DNA of 64,000 nucleotides from Methylocystis rosea SV97 (GCF_000372845.1 NZ_KB889963.1:2624304-2688303); one strand, 5' to 3'; counted from the stretch's first letter, positions 41,995 to 54,737 are shown. Numbers and translations are program-made. Notes: generated by a model not told the origin, from the sequence alone.

Positions 41995-42781
41995 GGACGA
42001 TCTCCATCGCGATCAATATGATGATCGTCCACTCCAGCCGAACCGAGCGCGCCGCGTCGATGAGATCGGTCAGCGCGCGGGCGGTCTCGCCAATCACATC
42101 GATCTTGGCGTTGAGCGTGCGGGCCCGCGGCGTAAGTTCGTACTCATCCTCGAGACGCGCATAGAGCCTTTCGAGGTCAGGCCGATCCCAAAGCACATCC
42201 GGCTTGTCGTCGACGGCGACGCGGCCTGAAACGCGGTGCCGCACGAGCAGTGTCTGGCCCATGAGCTCCAACATGGATTTGCGCTTCCATGGCGGGCTGC
42301 CCCTCGCCGCAAGTTCCGCGGCGAAGGGCTCGATCGTGTCGAAAACGGCGTTGACGCGCCGCTCGTCACGCCCCAGGGCGACGCTTTTCGCCAAGACGTC
42401 GGCGATCACCAGCAACCGCGCTTCGGAAAGGTCCTTTACCGCGAGGCGTCCGTCCGGCAGCGCCTTCTCCTCGCCGTCGGGAGTCGCTTCGATGATCAAC
42501 GTCTCGTCGTCGCCCCGCGACGCGCCCGCAACGCGAAGGCCGATCTTTTGGACGATCTCATCCTCCTCCAACGGAGAAAGGCCGAAGAGAACGGCGACCC
42601 CGAAGCGGTAGAGCACGGCGAATCCGCTCTGCCCGGCGTGAAACGCGAGAGGCGCCGTGGAAACGAGATCAGCCCGTTCGAGCCCGTCGGTGTCGATCCG
42701 CTCGCCAAGCAGCAGGGCGCGCGCCGTCAGCGCCTGCCGGCTGATCGCGGTCGTCGCGGGCGAATTTATCGTTTCGACCAT
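41957..42781 (-). CDS. RMD1/DUF155 family protein
   Basis: 274 aa from the ATG at 42781 with AAGGTC upstream; the longer frame to 42898 has a poor start. Soluble N-terminal domain with [19 protein letters not shown] and [18 protein letters not shown]. The tail has [27 protein letters not shown] and a C-terminal membrane anchor ([19 protein letters not shown]). This layout matches the RMD1/YDR282c-like family found in mitochondria and bacteria. Role unclear. It converges with miaA. Confidence 0.85.
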   Translation of the reverse strand: MVETINSPATTAISRQALTARALLLGERIDTDGLERADLVSTAPLAFHAGQSGFAVLYRFGVAVLFGLSPLEEDEIVQKIGLRVAGASRGDDETLIIEATPDGEEKALPDGRLAVKDLSEARLLVIADVLAKSVALGRDERRVNAVFDTIEPFAAELAARGSPPWKRKSMLELMGQTLLVRHRVSGRVAVDDKPDVLWDRPDLERLYARLEDEYELTPRARTLNAKIDVIGETARALTDLIDAARSVRLEWTIIILIAMEIVLTLFQMWVARMS

Positions 42782-42902
42782 TTGCTGACCTTGTAGGTTG
42801 CAAGCGCAATTATATCTCTGACGCGCGCCCTCGTTCTGCTCGCCTTGCGTGACGCTGGCAAAAAAGCTAGCAAGCGGCAAGGTCGCGGGAGAGATCACCC
42901 TT

Positions 42903-43241
42903 ATGACTTATGTCGTCACGGAAAACTGCATCAAGTGCAAGTATATGGACTGCGTTGAAGTGTGTCCGGTGGACTGTTTCTACGAAGGCGAAAATATGCT
43001 GGTGATCCACCCGGACGAGTGCATCGACTGCGGCGTGTGCGAACCCGAGTGCCCGGCTAACGCCATCAAGCCTGATACGGAAGAGAATTTGGAGCAGTGG
43101 CTGCAGCTTAACGCCGAGATGGCGCAGAACTGGCCCAACATCACCCTCAAGCGGGAGCCGCCCTCCGACGCCAAGGAATGGGACGGCAAGCCGGGCAAAT
43201 TCGAGCAGTTCTTTTCGCCGGAGGCCGGCGAGGGAGACTGA
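42903..43241 (+). CDS. fdxA: Seven-iron ferredoxin FdxA
   Basis: 112 aa from the ATG at 42903. The N-terminus has [18 protein letters not shown], the 3Fe-4S ligand set typical of Fdx[13 protein letters not shown] ligates the 4Fe-4S cluster. The helical C-terminal extension ([19 protein letters not shown]) is also family-typical. It carries electrons in the cytoplasm. It is divergent from the RMD1-family gene, and CarD follows downstream on the same strand after a 430-bp gap. Confidence 0.95.
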   Translation: MTYVVTENCIKCKYMDCVEVCPVDCFYEGENMLVIHPDECIDCGVCEPECPANAIKPDTEENLEQWLQLNAEMAQNWPNITLKREPPSDAKEWDGKPGKFEQFFSPEAGEGD

Positions 43242-43675
43242 ACTGCGTTCAGAGCGAGTCTGGCGCCCAACTTGCGAATCCTGGCGCGCAAGTTGCCCGT
43301 GATGAGTTTCCACATCCTTAATTAATCTAAAATGTAAGGCATGATAATAAGTTAGCGTAGTTTGCGGTCTCAGCGCAGGCGCCGCTCGCGCGCATATGCC
43401 TTTGATTTTCACGTGTGGGCGTGTTATAAATCACACACTAAATGCACGCCTTGTCGAAGGGGCGATGCGGCGCCAGTCACCGTCTCGCGACAAATTCGAA
43501 AGCCTCTCTTCTCGAGGGCCGGCTGGTTGGTCGGCTGTTGGGTATGCGGCGCTAGCAAGGTTTCCACTAGCTGCCTTCGCGGCGCCTCCGTGGCTTTTTC
43601 GCCGGCGGTATGCGCGAGTCGTCAGGCAGCGATGGTCCCGTCTCCACAGCGGGACAGCATAGGAGTAGCCCGCGT
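43242..43675 (+). other. carD upstream region
   Basis: 434 bp without a gene. An AT-rich block at about 43311-43360 and a TTATAAATCACAC stretch near 43430 suggest promoters for carD. Confidence 0.35.
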
Positions 43676-45103
43676 ATGCCCTCCAACAAAACCGAGAAAA
43701 AGTCGCCTGCGACTGCCTCCTCCGCAGCAGCACGCGGCAAGGGCTCGGCCGCTCGCTCCAAGACGCTCGCTAAGCGAGCCACCAAGAGCGGCGCGACGAA
43801 AACCGCCGCAGCGAAGAATTCGACATCGAAGAAGCCGGCCAGCCGCTCCGCCTCGGCAGCAAAGCCCGCGCGCGCCGCCGCCGCTTCGAGCCGGAAAGCA
43901 AGCGCAAAAACCTCCGCAAAAGCCGCGAGAACGATGACAGCCAAAACAACGACGACGAAATCGAAATCAACGGCAAAAGACAAGACCGCCAAGACCCCGG
44001 CGCGCGCCACGGCGACGCGGCGGACTGCGAGCGCTCGCAGCGTTGCCCGCGCCTCCGCAGCTAAGCCGGCGGCGAAGTCGACGAGCGCCAAGACTGCGGC
44101 CGCAGGCAAGACTGCGGTCGCCGGTAAGAGCGCGACGAAGCGCGCCGTGGCCGCGAAGGCGGCCAAAACGGCGGTGGAAAAGGTGAGCGCCAGCGCAAAG
44201 ACGCCGGCGGCGAACCCAGTCACGCCCAAGACCGCGGCGGCGAAGCCCGCCGAAGCGGCGACGCCGACGGCAGCGGTCAAGCAGCCGGTGGCCAAGCAGC
44301 CGGTGGCCAAGCAGCCGGTGGCCAAGCAGCCGGTGGCGAAGCCCATCGAGCAGAAGCCGGCGGCGCCAGTCGCGCCTGCGGCGGCAAAGCCGCGTCCCCT
44401 CGTGGAGGCGGAGCCGAAACCCGTTGGAGAGACGGTCGAGCCCCCGCCCCTAGCGACTTCTCAGGAGCCCTCGGCGGCGCCCGGCGTCGGCGCACGACCG
44501 GGCATGCCCGCCAAGCCGAAGCCGGCGACGCCCTCCGCCAAGCCTGGTTTCAAGCTCAACGAATACATCGTCTATCCCGCGCACGGCGTCGGACAGATCG
44601 TCGGTGTGGAGACGCAAGAGGTCGCGGGCTTCAGCCTGGAGCTCTTTGTCGTGAGCTTCATCAAGGACAAGATGACCCTCAAAGTGCCCACCAGCAAAGT
44701 CGTCAGCGTCGGTATGCGCAAGCTCGCCGATACGGCCATCGTTGACAGGGCGCTGCAAACGCTGAGCGGTCGCGCGCGCGTCAAGCGCACCATGTGGTCG
44801 CGCCGCGCTCAAGAATATGAGGCGAAAATCAACTCGGGCGATCTCATCACCATCGCCGAGGTGGTTCGCGACCTGTACCGGTCCGATACTCAGCCCGAGC
44901 AGTCATACTCGGAACGCCAGCTTTACGAGGCCGCCTTGGACCGTATGGCGCGTGAAGTCGCCGCCGTGCGCAAGCTCATCGATTCGGAATCGCTGAAGTT
45001 GATCGAATCTTTTCTGCTGAAAGGCCCTCGCCGCGGGCCGAAGGCGGAGGGGGACGTGGGCGATGACGGCGGGGATGAGGCTGACGTGGACCGGGCCGCC
45101 TAA
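43676..45103 (+). CDS. carD: CarD-family regulator with long histone-H1-like N-terminal tail
   Basis: 475 aa from the ATG at 43676 with AGGAG upstream. The C-terminal about 180 residues are a CarD domain (FKLNEYIVYPAHGVGQIVGV, then KMTLKVPTSK and a helical DNA-binding part), which binds RNA polymerase and promoter DNA. The first about 290 residues are lysine/alanine/threonine-rich, like histone H1 or bacterial Hc-type tails. They include four KQPVA units encoded by a 15-bp tandem repeat near 44279-44340. Ordinary CarD proteins are about 170-200 aa. rpoH is convergent. Confidence 0.88.
   Translation: MPSNKTEKKSPATASSAAARGKGSAARSKTLAKRATKSGATKTAAAKNSTSKKPASRSASAAKPARAAAASSRKASAKTSAKAARTMTAKTTTTKSKSTAKDKTAKTPARATATRRTASARSVARASAAKPAAKSTSAKTAAAGKTAVAGKSATKRAVAAKAAKTAVEKVSASAKTPAANPVTPKTAAAKPAEAATPTAAVKQPVAKQPVAKQPVAKQPVAKPIEQKPAAPVAPAAAKPRPLVEAEPKPVGETVEPPPLATSQEPSAAPGVGARPGMPAKPKPATPSAKPGFKLNEYIVYPAHGVGQIVGVETQEVAGFSLELFVVSFIKDKMTLKVPTSKVVSVGMRKLADTAIVDRALQTLSGRARVKRTMWSRRAQEYEAKINSGDLITIAEVVRDLYRSDTQPEQSYSERQLYEAALDRMAREVAAVRKLIDSESLKLIESFLLKGPRRGPKAEGDVGDDGGDEADVDRAA
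44279..44340 (+). repeat. 15-bp tandem repeat inside carD
   Basis: Four near-perfect copies of AAGCAGCCGGTGGCC encode repeated KQPVA in the H1-like tail. Confidence 0.85.
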
Positions 45104-45111
45104 TCAGCAAT

Positions 45112-45144
45112 AAAAAACCCCGGAAGCGACTTCCGGGGTTTTTT
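45112..45144. terminator. Bidirectional terminator between carD and rpoH
   Basis: A perfect 15-bp stem (45112-45126 with 45130-45144) with a 3-nt loop, A-run on one side and T-run on the other, between convergent genes. Confidence 0.9.
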
Positions 45145-45146
45145 TC

Positions 45147-46028
45147 TTACACTCGTGCCGGCTCATCTGGCGTCGCCGACTCTTGCATCCGCGACAGCGC
45201 GCGCCTCAACTTGATAAGTGCGCGACTTTCGATCTGCCGCACCCTCTCCTTGGAAATGCCAAGGCGGTCGCCCAGCGTCTCAAGCGTCACCAGATTTTCC
45301 GCCAGCCGACGCTCGCGCACGATGCGCAGCTCGCGTTCGGAGAGAATCGCCAGAGCATCCTTGAGCCAGCGCGCGCGCCGATCCGAATCGAGAGTCTCTT
45401 CGACGACCTCGTCGGGGAGCGGCTTCTGGTCGACAAGAAAATCCATCCTCTGCGCGGAGCCGGACGTGTCGTCGTCGACGAGCTGGGCGTTCAGCGACAC
45501 GTCGGAACCCGATAGACGCGAATCCATCATCTCCACGTCAGCCCGCGAAACGCCGATCGCGTTTGCGATCGTCTGATAGGTGTCGACTGAACTCGCGCCG
45601 TGATTTTCGCGCGCCAACCGCGCACGCAAGCGACGCAAATTGAAGAATAGCGCCTTTTGCGACGAGCTGGTTCCACCCCGCACGATCGACCAATTGCGCA
45701 ACACGTAATCCTGGATCGACGCTCTGATCCACCATGTCGCGTAGGTGGAGAAGCGTACGTCTCGCTCCGGCGCGAACCGCGCCGCGGCCTCCAAGAGTCC
45801 GACATGGCCTTCCTGGACAAGATCCGAGAGCGGCAATCCGTAATGTCTGAACTTGGCCGAAAGCGCGATGACGAGACGCATATGTGCGGCGGCGAGCTTA
45901 TGAAGCGCTTTAGCGTCACCCCTCTCGCGCCACGCGATGGCAAGCTGCTTTTCTTCGTCGCGTTCCAAAAAGGGCGCCTCGGCCGCAGCCTTAATTAATT
46001 CGCGCCCCAATCCAGGCATATAAGCCAT
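45147..46028 (-). CDS. rpoH: RNA polymerase heat-shock sigma factor (RpoH)
   Basis: 293 aa from the ATG at 46028, preceded by GGAGG; the longer ATG at 46040 is unlikely. Region 2 is FRHYGLPLSDLVQEGHVGLLEAAARF and FSTYATWWIRASIQDYVLRNWSIV. The RpoH box is SSSQKALFFNLRRLR. Region 4 ends LETLGDRLGISKERVRQIESRAL. It directs transcription of heat-shock and stress genes. Alphaproteobacteria often carry two rpoH genes; which one this is I cannot say, though the sequence has RpoH2-like traits. Confidence 0.92.
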   Translation of the reverse strand: MAYMPGLGRELIKAAAEAPFLERDEEKQLAIAWRERGDAKALHKLAAAHMRLVIALSAKFRHYGLPLSDLVQEGHVGLLEAAARFAPERDVRFSTYATWWIRASIQDYVLRNWSIVRGGTSSSQKALFFNLRRLRARLARENHGASSVDTYQTIANAIGVSRADVEMMDSRLSGSDVSLNAQLVDDDTSGSAQRMDFLVDQKPLPDEVVEETLDSDRRARWLKDALAILSERELRIVRERRLAENLVTLETLGDRLGISKERVRQIESRALIKLRRALSRMQESATPDEPARV

Positions 46029-46146
46029 GACGCCCTCCATACGCGGCTATCCGCCACTAATGGTGGGAGTCCGCGCGCCAAGATTTGCCTTGTTGAGATA
46101 ACCGTCAGGCGCGGCAGTTGTTCCCAAAGCGAGCAAAAACCGGGCG

Positions 46147-47667
46147 TCACTCGGTTACGATTTTGTAATGTTCGCCGGCGGTGAGGGCGTCGCCGGCGGA
46201 CAGCCCGTTGAGCAGCAAAAAATGTTCGGCCGGCCGGTTAGGAACCACCATCCGTGCGGCCATTGTTTCGATCGTGTCGCCCGGCGCGGCGACGGCCACC
46301 GCAATCCTCAACGGCCGTGCGTCGGTGGTTTCATCGGGGCCGAGCCGGCGGAAGGATCTGATCGACTCCTTGAAGAGCGCGTCGGCCTGGTCGGTCAATG
46401 TGCGCGCTGCAAAAATCAGGCGGTAGAGAAACTCACCCGACCGGATCACCGCCAGCCGGAAATTCCACTCCCCCGCCCGAGCGACAGCGATGACGGCGGG
46501 TAGCCCATTGATGTCCATCTTGCGCACGGAGGAAGGAAGCAGGCCGTCGACCCAGCCCGAGCCGACATAGGCTTCGAGATTCTCGTCGGACGGCGGGCGC
46601 ACGCTGTCGAGCCGCAGGGCTTCATTGTCGGCTTCGCGCACCCCGAATACCGCTTCGTTGGAATTCTCCAGAAGAAAGCCCTCGGGCGCGATGAAGGCGA
46701 AGCGCAGTCGCGGATGGATGAATTTGCGGTCGCGGACGTAGCCTTCCATTGGATCGTCGCCGAATGCGACGCCCTTGATAGCCTCGAGATAGCCACTGCG
46801 GTCCGCGACGCCGATCCCTGGCGCTCCGATTTGTCGCGCCGCAGCAACAGCCTTTGTGATGCGGTCGGGAGTGGAAGGATGCGTTGAGGTAATGTCGAAG
46901 TCGAGCGACTTCTTCTTTCCGTAAAGCGCCGCGCGCAAATCCGAGGACCGACCCAGCGCCGTCAGGAAGCGCGAAGCGCCATACGGGTCGAAGCCGGCTC
47001 TGGCGATGACGCGGACTCCGGCGGCGTCGGCGTCGAGTTCCTGCTGACGGGAGAAACTCGCGACGGAGAGCCGCTGACTGGAACGCACCTCGTCGCCTTT
47101 CTGGCGGTTCTGAATCACCGCCGCGGCCTGCGAGATGATCGCGGCCTCACGCTCGCGTTCGGCGCGGAGCGCGCTGTGACGCAGCGAGACGTGGGCGATT
47201 TCATGCGCCATCACCGCCGCCGCCTCCGAAGCGTCGCCGGCAAGAGCCAGCAGTCCGCGCGTGACGTAAAGATTGCCGGAGGGGAGCGCGAAGGCGTTGA
47301 CGACCGGGGTATTGAGAATTGTCACCTTGTAGGTTGGCTGGCCGGGCGTTTCGCTGACGCTGGCGAGCTTTGCGAGAATGCCATCAAGGTAATGCTCTGC
47401 GCCCGGAGCCTCATATTCGCCGCCGAATTGGGCGACGAGCTCCTTATGCTGAACCGTGCTGCGATTATCGGTTCGCGGACCAGCCGGCCGCGTCGGCGGC
47501 AATGGAGCGGTAAAGATCTGACCTTGCCGCTCGAGCTCCGCGCAGCCTCCGATCGCCAAGCCGACGATGGCCAGCAGGGAGAGCGCCGTCCGCCTAACGA
47601 GAGGGGACGCCGTCAACAAACTCGATCTCGGCTGGCGTAGCGATTTCGATGCGAGCCCCGGTCTCAA
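46147..47667 (-). CDS. M48-family metalloprotease lipoprotein with C-terminal LysM-like end
   Basis: 506 aa. A lipoprotein-type leader (LSLLAIVGLAIGGCAE, lipobox cysteine near residue 42) is followed by the M48 zinc site MAHEIAHVSLRH, then FSRQQELDADAAGVRV with the third ligand. The second half has an unknown domain and ends in a LysM-like GDTIETMAARMVVPNR stretch. The layout matches BepA/YfgC-type envelope proteases. Its start overlaps the thermonuclease-like gene by 74 bp; a later start near residue 19 would shorten the overlap. Confidence 0.85.
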   Translation of the reverse strand: MRPGLASKSLRQPRSSLLTASPLVRRTALSLLAIVGLAIGGCAELERQGQIFTAPLPPTRPAGPRTDNRSTVQHKELVAQFGGEYEAPGAEHYLDGILAKLASVSETPGQPTYKVTILNTPVVNAFALPSGNLYVTRGLLALAGDASEAAAVMAHEIAHVSLRHSALRAEREREAAIISQAAAVIQNRQKGDEVRSSQRLSVASFSRQQELDADAAGVRVIARAGFDPYGASRFLTALGRSSDLRAALYGKKKSLDFDITSTHPSTPDRITKAVAAARQIGAPGIGVADRSGYLEAIKGVAFGDDPMEGYVRDRKFIHPRLRFAFIAPEGFLLENSNEAVFGVREADNEALRLDSVRPPSDENLEAYVGSGWVDGLLPSSVRKMDINGLPAVIAVARAGEWNFRLAVIRSGEFLYRLIFAARTLTDQADALFKESIRSFRRLGPDETTDARPLRIAVAVAAPGDTIETMAARMVVPNRPAEHFLLLNGLSAGDALTAGEHYKIVTE

Positions 47668-48436
47668 TAAGCCCTCGTACGCGCGCTCGCCGCCCGACGA
47701 GCGAGCGGGGCTCGATTTGCCCGAATACAGCCAAATTGCGTCGCAGAATCACGACGGTGAAGCTATCGCGCCATTTGTCGCCAAAATTAAGGTAAAAGGC
47801 GCGCCGCGACTCGCCGACCGAGCGGATGGCGCCGAGAACGACAATCATCCCCTTGCGGCGCTTCAAATCCTCCACTGCGCCGGGCGCGGAGACGTCGATC
47901 GGGCGGAACTCCGGCCGTGACCAAAGTCCGACGCCCGCATCGCGCGCCGGGGCTTCGGCGGCCAGATACGCCTTGGCGCAGGCGGCGGCCGTCGGATCCG
48001 GACGAAAGCGCGCCTCGCCAGCCGAGAGCAGCGCGGCCGCCACAGAGGTGAGGGGCACCGCATCGCCTCCGTCGGCCGGACTTGCGTAAATTCTCGCCGG
48101 CGCCCTGCCCCAGCGGTCCAGTGTCGAAGCAAAAGCGCCCAGGAATATGTCTCGGCCGACGAGCCACGACGACAGGCGGCTGCGGATGGCGGCGCGCAGC
48201 TCCGCCATTTCCCGCGGCGGAAAGTCGAGTCCCGCGAGAGCGGCGCGGCGGCCGTCATCGAGCAGCAGTTCGAAATCCTCATCGACGGCGGCGACGGTCG
48301 CCGGAACCGCGCCTTCGAGCGAGCACTCTCCGGTTTCGGCGGCAGGGGGAAGCGGCTCGGCGCGCGACGGCGACGCCGCGGCGACAAACGAGGCCATCGC
48401 CACTCTTTGAACCCAAATGAGACCAAACGACCGCAT
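47594..48436 (-). CDS. Thermonuclease (SNase-like) family protein
   Basis: 280 aa. The signal peptide ends near ASPSRA. The SNase-like core has FELLLDDGRRAALAGLDFP (usually with an arginine in RLAGID), then GRDIFLGAFASTLDRWGRAPARIY, and LLSAGEARFRP. The extra C-terminal part (about residues 185-280) is beta-rich. Catalytic residues are only partly evident, so activity is not certain. Exported. It overlaps the M48 gene on the same strand. Confidence 0.75.
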   Translation of the reverse strand: MRSFGLIWVQRVAMASFVAAASPSRAEPLPPAAETGECSLEGAVPATVAAVDEDFELLLDDGRRAALAGLDFPPREMAELRAAIRSRLSSWLVGRDIFLGAFASTLDRWGRAPARIYASPADGGDAVPLTSVAAALLSAGEARFRPDPTAAACAKAYLAAEAPARDAGVGLWSRPEFRPIDVSAPGAVEDLKRRKGMIVVLGAIRSVGESRRAFYLNFGDKWRDSFTVVILRRNLAVFGQIEPRSLVGRRARVRGLIETGARIEIATPAEIEFVDGVPSR

Positions 48437-48506
48437 CGCCTAATTTTAGCCGAATGGGCGCCTATGGTAAGGCGCTGTCACGCCGCGTCGAATCGAGCGG
48501 CGCCTT

Positions 48507-48621
48507 AGAGCGCTTCCCGATCACATGGAATCATGGGATCGATAAGGAATCGCTCAACATCAGAATGTTGGAGCAGGTTCCCACCGAAAAAGTCTGTCAC
48601 CTTTTTCGGAGCCTGCTCTAG
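48507..48621. repeat. Intergenic palindromic repeat element (REP-like)
   Basis: A two-hairpin block: an imperfect palindrome around GATCACATGGAATCATG, then GAGCAGG/CCTGCTC enclosing CCGAAAAAG/CTTTTTCGG. This build is common among repeated intergenic elements in Hyphomicrobiales. It fills the gap before cpoB. Confidence 0.6.
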
Positions 48622-48644
48622 CGCAAGTCTCGGCCTTCGCGACC

Positions 48645-49631
48645 ATGTTCACACGCTACGCCCTCATCTTCGCCCTTCCCTTATTTGCGGCGGGCGCCGC
48701 TCAGGCGTTCGACGTCTATGGGGATCCTCGACCCGAGGCCGACCTCCGTCACGCTCAAACCTACAATGTTCCGCCGTCGGATATTTATGAAAGTCCCGAG
48801 GCCGGACCGGGGCCGGGTGCGGCGGCGATGCGGATCGATCGGTTGGAGCGCGAGCTACGCCGATTGACCGGACAGAACGAGGAGCTGCAGCATAGGGTGC
48901 AGCTTTTGGAAGAGCAGCTGCGCGCCGCAAAGCCCGAGCCGCACTCGGAGGCTGCGCCGCACGGGCCGACGGTTCCTTCAACCGTGGCGCAGACGGCGCC
49001 CGAGACGAGCGCCAACGCCGGCAAGCGCGGCGACGCCTTTGATCCCTCGATACAGCCGTCTGCGCCGGGCGCGCCGCGGCCGCTCGGCACAACCACTCCG
49101 TCAGCGCCGCTGGAAAGCGCTGCGCGAACCACGGGCTCGGTGACGACGGCCCCTGTGCGCGAAGCAGGCCAGCCGCTGGATATCGCCCACGGCCGCCTTG
49201 TTGGCGACCAGCCGGCGCCCGCGGAGATCGCCGCCGCGCCGCCAGTCGCCGGCCCCAAGGAGCAGTATGATGAGGCGGTGGGCGCGTTGCGCGCCGGCAA
49301 ATATGAAGAAGCCGAGAGGTCGCTCTCGACGTTTTTATCGAAGAACGGCAAGAGCAAGCTCGCCGCCGCCGCGACATTCAACCTGGGCGAGAGCTTCTTT
49401 TTGCGCGGACGGCACCGGGAGGCGGCCGAAAGATATTTAGAAATCTCGACGAAATACGGCGACTCGGCGCAGGCGCCGGAAGCGCTGTTGCGGCTCGGCC
49501 AATCGCTGAGCGCCATGGGCGCGAAGGAGCAGGCGTGCGCCTCCTATTCCGAGATCAACGTTAAATTTCCCAAGGCGGCGACGCGAGTTCGCGAAGCGGC
49601 TCAACGCGAAAGCAAAAAAATTCAATGCTAG
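48645..49631 (+). CDS. cpoB: Tol-Pal associated protein CpoB (YbgF)
   Basis: 328 aa. A signal peptide (about residues 1-22, AQAF) precedes a trimerising coiled coil (RIDRLERELRRLTGQNEELQHRVQLLEEQLRA). A long alanine/proline/threonine-rich linker leads to TPR repeats (KEQYDEAVGALRAGKYEEAERSLS, then AAAATFNLGESFFLRGRHREAAERYL). CpoB links Tol-Pal with peptidoglycan synthesis in the periplasm. tilS and ftsH follow as in other Alphaproteobacteria, but the usually adjacent pal is missing here and lies at 59166. Confidence 0.92.
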   Translation: MFTRYALIFALPLFAAGAAQAFDVYGDPRPEADLRHAQTYNVPPSDIYESPEAGPGPGAAAMRIDRLERELRRLTGQNEELQHRVQLLEEQLRAAKPEPHSEAAPHGPTVPSTVAQTAPETSANAGKRGDAFDPSIQPSAPGAPRPLGTTTPSAPLESAARTTGSVTTAPVREAGQPLDIAHGRLVGDQPAPAEIAAAPPVAGPKEQYDEAVGALRAGKYEEAERSLSTFLSKNGKSKLAAAATFNLGESFFLRGRHREAAERYLEISTKYGDSAQAPEALLRLGQSLSAMGAKEQACASYSEINVKFPKAATRVREAAQRESKKIQC

Positions 49632-49669
49632 CCGTCCGCGCTGCGGTCGGCGCCCTTACGGCCTAGGGC

Positions 49670-50704
49670 ATGCCGCGCACGGAGACGGAAGACCTCGCCG
49701 CCATCGACGACGACTCGCGCGAGGGAAATCGTGAAAACGCGCTCGATCTCCTCGCGCCCTACCCCTCGTTGCTGCTCGCGGTTTCAGGAGGACCCGACTC
49801 CGTCGCCTTGATGCTGCTTTGCGCGGCGTGGTCTTTGCGGTCGTCGCGCCACATCGCCGTGGCGACGGTCGATCATGGCTTGCGCAAAGAAGCGCGCGCG
49901 GAGGCTGAAGAGGTCGGCCGCTGGGCGCGCGCTTTGGGCTACGATCACCATTTGTTGACGTGGGAGGGAGAGAAGCCCTCGACGCGCCTCCAGGAGCGCG
50001 CGCGGCGCGCGCGATACGCGCTGCTTCACGCCTGCGCGCAGCGCATCGGCGCATCGGCCATCGTGCTTGCGCATCACTCGGAAGACCAGGCCGAAACAAT
50101 CCTGTTTCGTCTCACGCGCGGCTCCGGCGTCGCCGGGCTTGCCGGCATGGCGCGCGTCGCACGTTGCGCGGACGTCGCGCTCCTGCGGCCGCTGCTCGAC
50201 TTTCGCAAAGAGGAGTTGGAGGCGGTCTGCGCCCGCGCAGATCAACCGTTCTTTCGCGACCCGTCCAATGAAGACGAAAGCTTCGCGCGCGTGCGGCTGC
50301 GAAGGCTTTCTCCCATGCTCGCCGCGCAGGGGCTCGATCGAGACGCGCTTCTGCGGCTTGGATCGCGTGCGGCGCGCGCCGATGCCGCGTTGGCGCATTG
50401 CGCCGCCGAAATGCTGACGCGCGCGCTGCAGCGGAACGAAGCGTCATGTATTGAGCTCGACGCTGCGACGCTGTGCAAAGCGCCGCTGGAAATTCTTCAA
50501 CGCGTGCTCGCAAGCGCGATCCTGAGTGTCGCGCCCGCGGCTGTGCTTCGTCTCGAACGCTTGGAGCGCGCCAGCGCGCGAGTGGCCGCTGCGCTGGCTG
50601 CGCACGGGTCGGTCCGCCTGACCCTTGCGGATGTTTCAATTGAAGCGAACGGCGGACGGATTCGGCTGCGTCCGGCGCCGCCTCGCCGCTCAAGCTTGAC
50701 CTAG
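49670..50704 (+). CDS. tilS: tRNA(Ile)-lysidine synthetase
   Basis: 344 aa. The PP-loop motif LLAVSGGPDSVALML is near residue 40, then VATVDHGLRKEARAEAEEVGRWA and VLAHHSEDQAETILFRLTRGSG, all TilS signatures. The enzyme modifies C34 of tRNA-Ile(CAU) with lysine so that it reads AUA, and it is essential. The C-terminal domain is shorter than in E. coli, as usual in Alphaproteobacteria. It lies 38 bp after cpoB. Confidence 0.93.
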   Translation: MPRTETEDLAAIDDDSREGNRENALDLLAPYPSLLLAVSGGPDSVALMLLCAAWSLRSSRHIAVATVDHGLRKEARAEAEEVGRWARALGYDHHLLTWEGEKPSTRLQERARRARYALLHACAQRIGASAIVLAHHSEDQAETILFRLTRGSGVAGLAGMARVARCADVALLRPLLDFRKEELEAVCARADQPFFRDPSNEDESFARVRLRRLSPMLAAQGLDRDALLRLGSRAARADAALAHCAAEMLTRALQRNEASCIELDAATLCKAPLEILQRVLASAILSVAPAAVLRLERLERASARVAAALAAHGSVRLTLADVSIEANGGRIRLRPAPPRRSSLT

Positions 50705-50881
50705 CAAATTTAGCTTTCGCGGGAAGAACTTGTCGAAACGGCCAAGTCGCCGCGCCACGACGCTTGGATTCACGGGCTTTTCCGAGACTTGGCAACGCGT
50801 CCTGGTGCGCCTAAATTAAGCACATGACCGGAGCGCTTCGGGGGATAAGCCCGACCGAGCGGCTCCCGACAGGCTTCCCAC

Positions 50882-52795
<1,914 letters not shown>

Positions 52796-52797
52796 CG

Positions 52798-52831
52798 AAA
52801 AAACCCAGCGGTCCCGGCCGCTGGGTTTTTT
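52798..52831. terminator. Bidirectional terminator between ftsH and arsC-like gene
   Basis: A perfect 14-bp stem (52798-52811 with 52818-52831), 6-nt loop, A-run and T-run on either side, between convergent genes. Confidence 0.9.
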
Positions 52832-52868
52832 GCATCCGGTACCGAGAACGCCTCTAAGCCTTGGACCG

Positions 52869-53231
52869 CTAAGTCTTGGACCGCGCCATCAAATCCTTGA
52901 CCGTCTCGGCGGGTCGGCAGAGCGCGGCATTGTCACCCATCGAAACGATTGGCCGCTCGATCAGAATCGGATGCTTTTCGATGGCGGCGAAAATCTCGAC
53001 GTCTGACAGGGTGGGATCGTCGAGTTTCAGTTCTTCGTAGGGTGTCCCGCGCTTGCGCAGGACGTCGCGCACGTTCTTGCCCATGCGACGCAGAAGCTCC
53101 TTCAAAGTCGCCCGATCGGGCGGGTTTTTGAGATATTCGATCACTTGCGGCTCGTAGCCGGCTTCTCTCAGCGCGGCGAGCACGTTGCGCGAGGTGCCGC
53201 AGGCCGGATTATGGTAGATTTTGACTTCCAT
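52869..53231 (-). CDS. arsC: ArsC-family glutaredoxin-dependent arsenate reductase
   Basis: 120 aa, thioredoxin-like fold. The N-terminus VKIYHNPACGTSRNVLAALREAG has the catalytic cysteine in CGTSR. The C-terminal HPILIERPIV carries the substrate-contacting arginine of ArsC. The enzyme reduces arsenate to arsenite with glutaredoxin. No ars operon is beside it, so it may also be a Spx/YffB-type relative; the ERPIV motif favours ArsC. Confidence 0.88.
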   Translation of the reverse strand: MEVKIYHNPACGTSRNVLAALREAGYEPQVIEYLKNPPDRATLKELLRRMGKNVRDVLRKRGTPYEELKLDDPTLSDVEIFAAIEKHPILIERPIVSMGDNAALCRPAETVKDLMARSKT

Positions 53232-53390
53232 GTGGACTTCCGTTCAGACGATGTGCGACTGTTCTTACCCGTTCGTAAGGCTGGCGAAAACGCGCATTTG
53301 GCCTTATGGCCATAGATGCGCCGACTTGGTGTGACAGATAGCGTGAAGGATGCGCCGATTTGGCGCCGAGGCGCTCGCTGAGGATCTTGA

Positions 53391-54737
<1,347 letters not shown>

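Noticed and set aside
43567-44346. 259-codon minus-strand hydrophobic frame with ATGCL repeats
   Set aside because: It is the complement of the lysine/alanine-rich carD tail; its repeats only mirror the KQPVA units.
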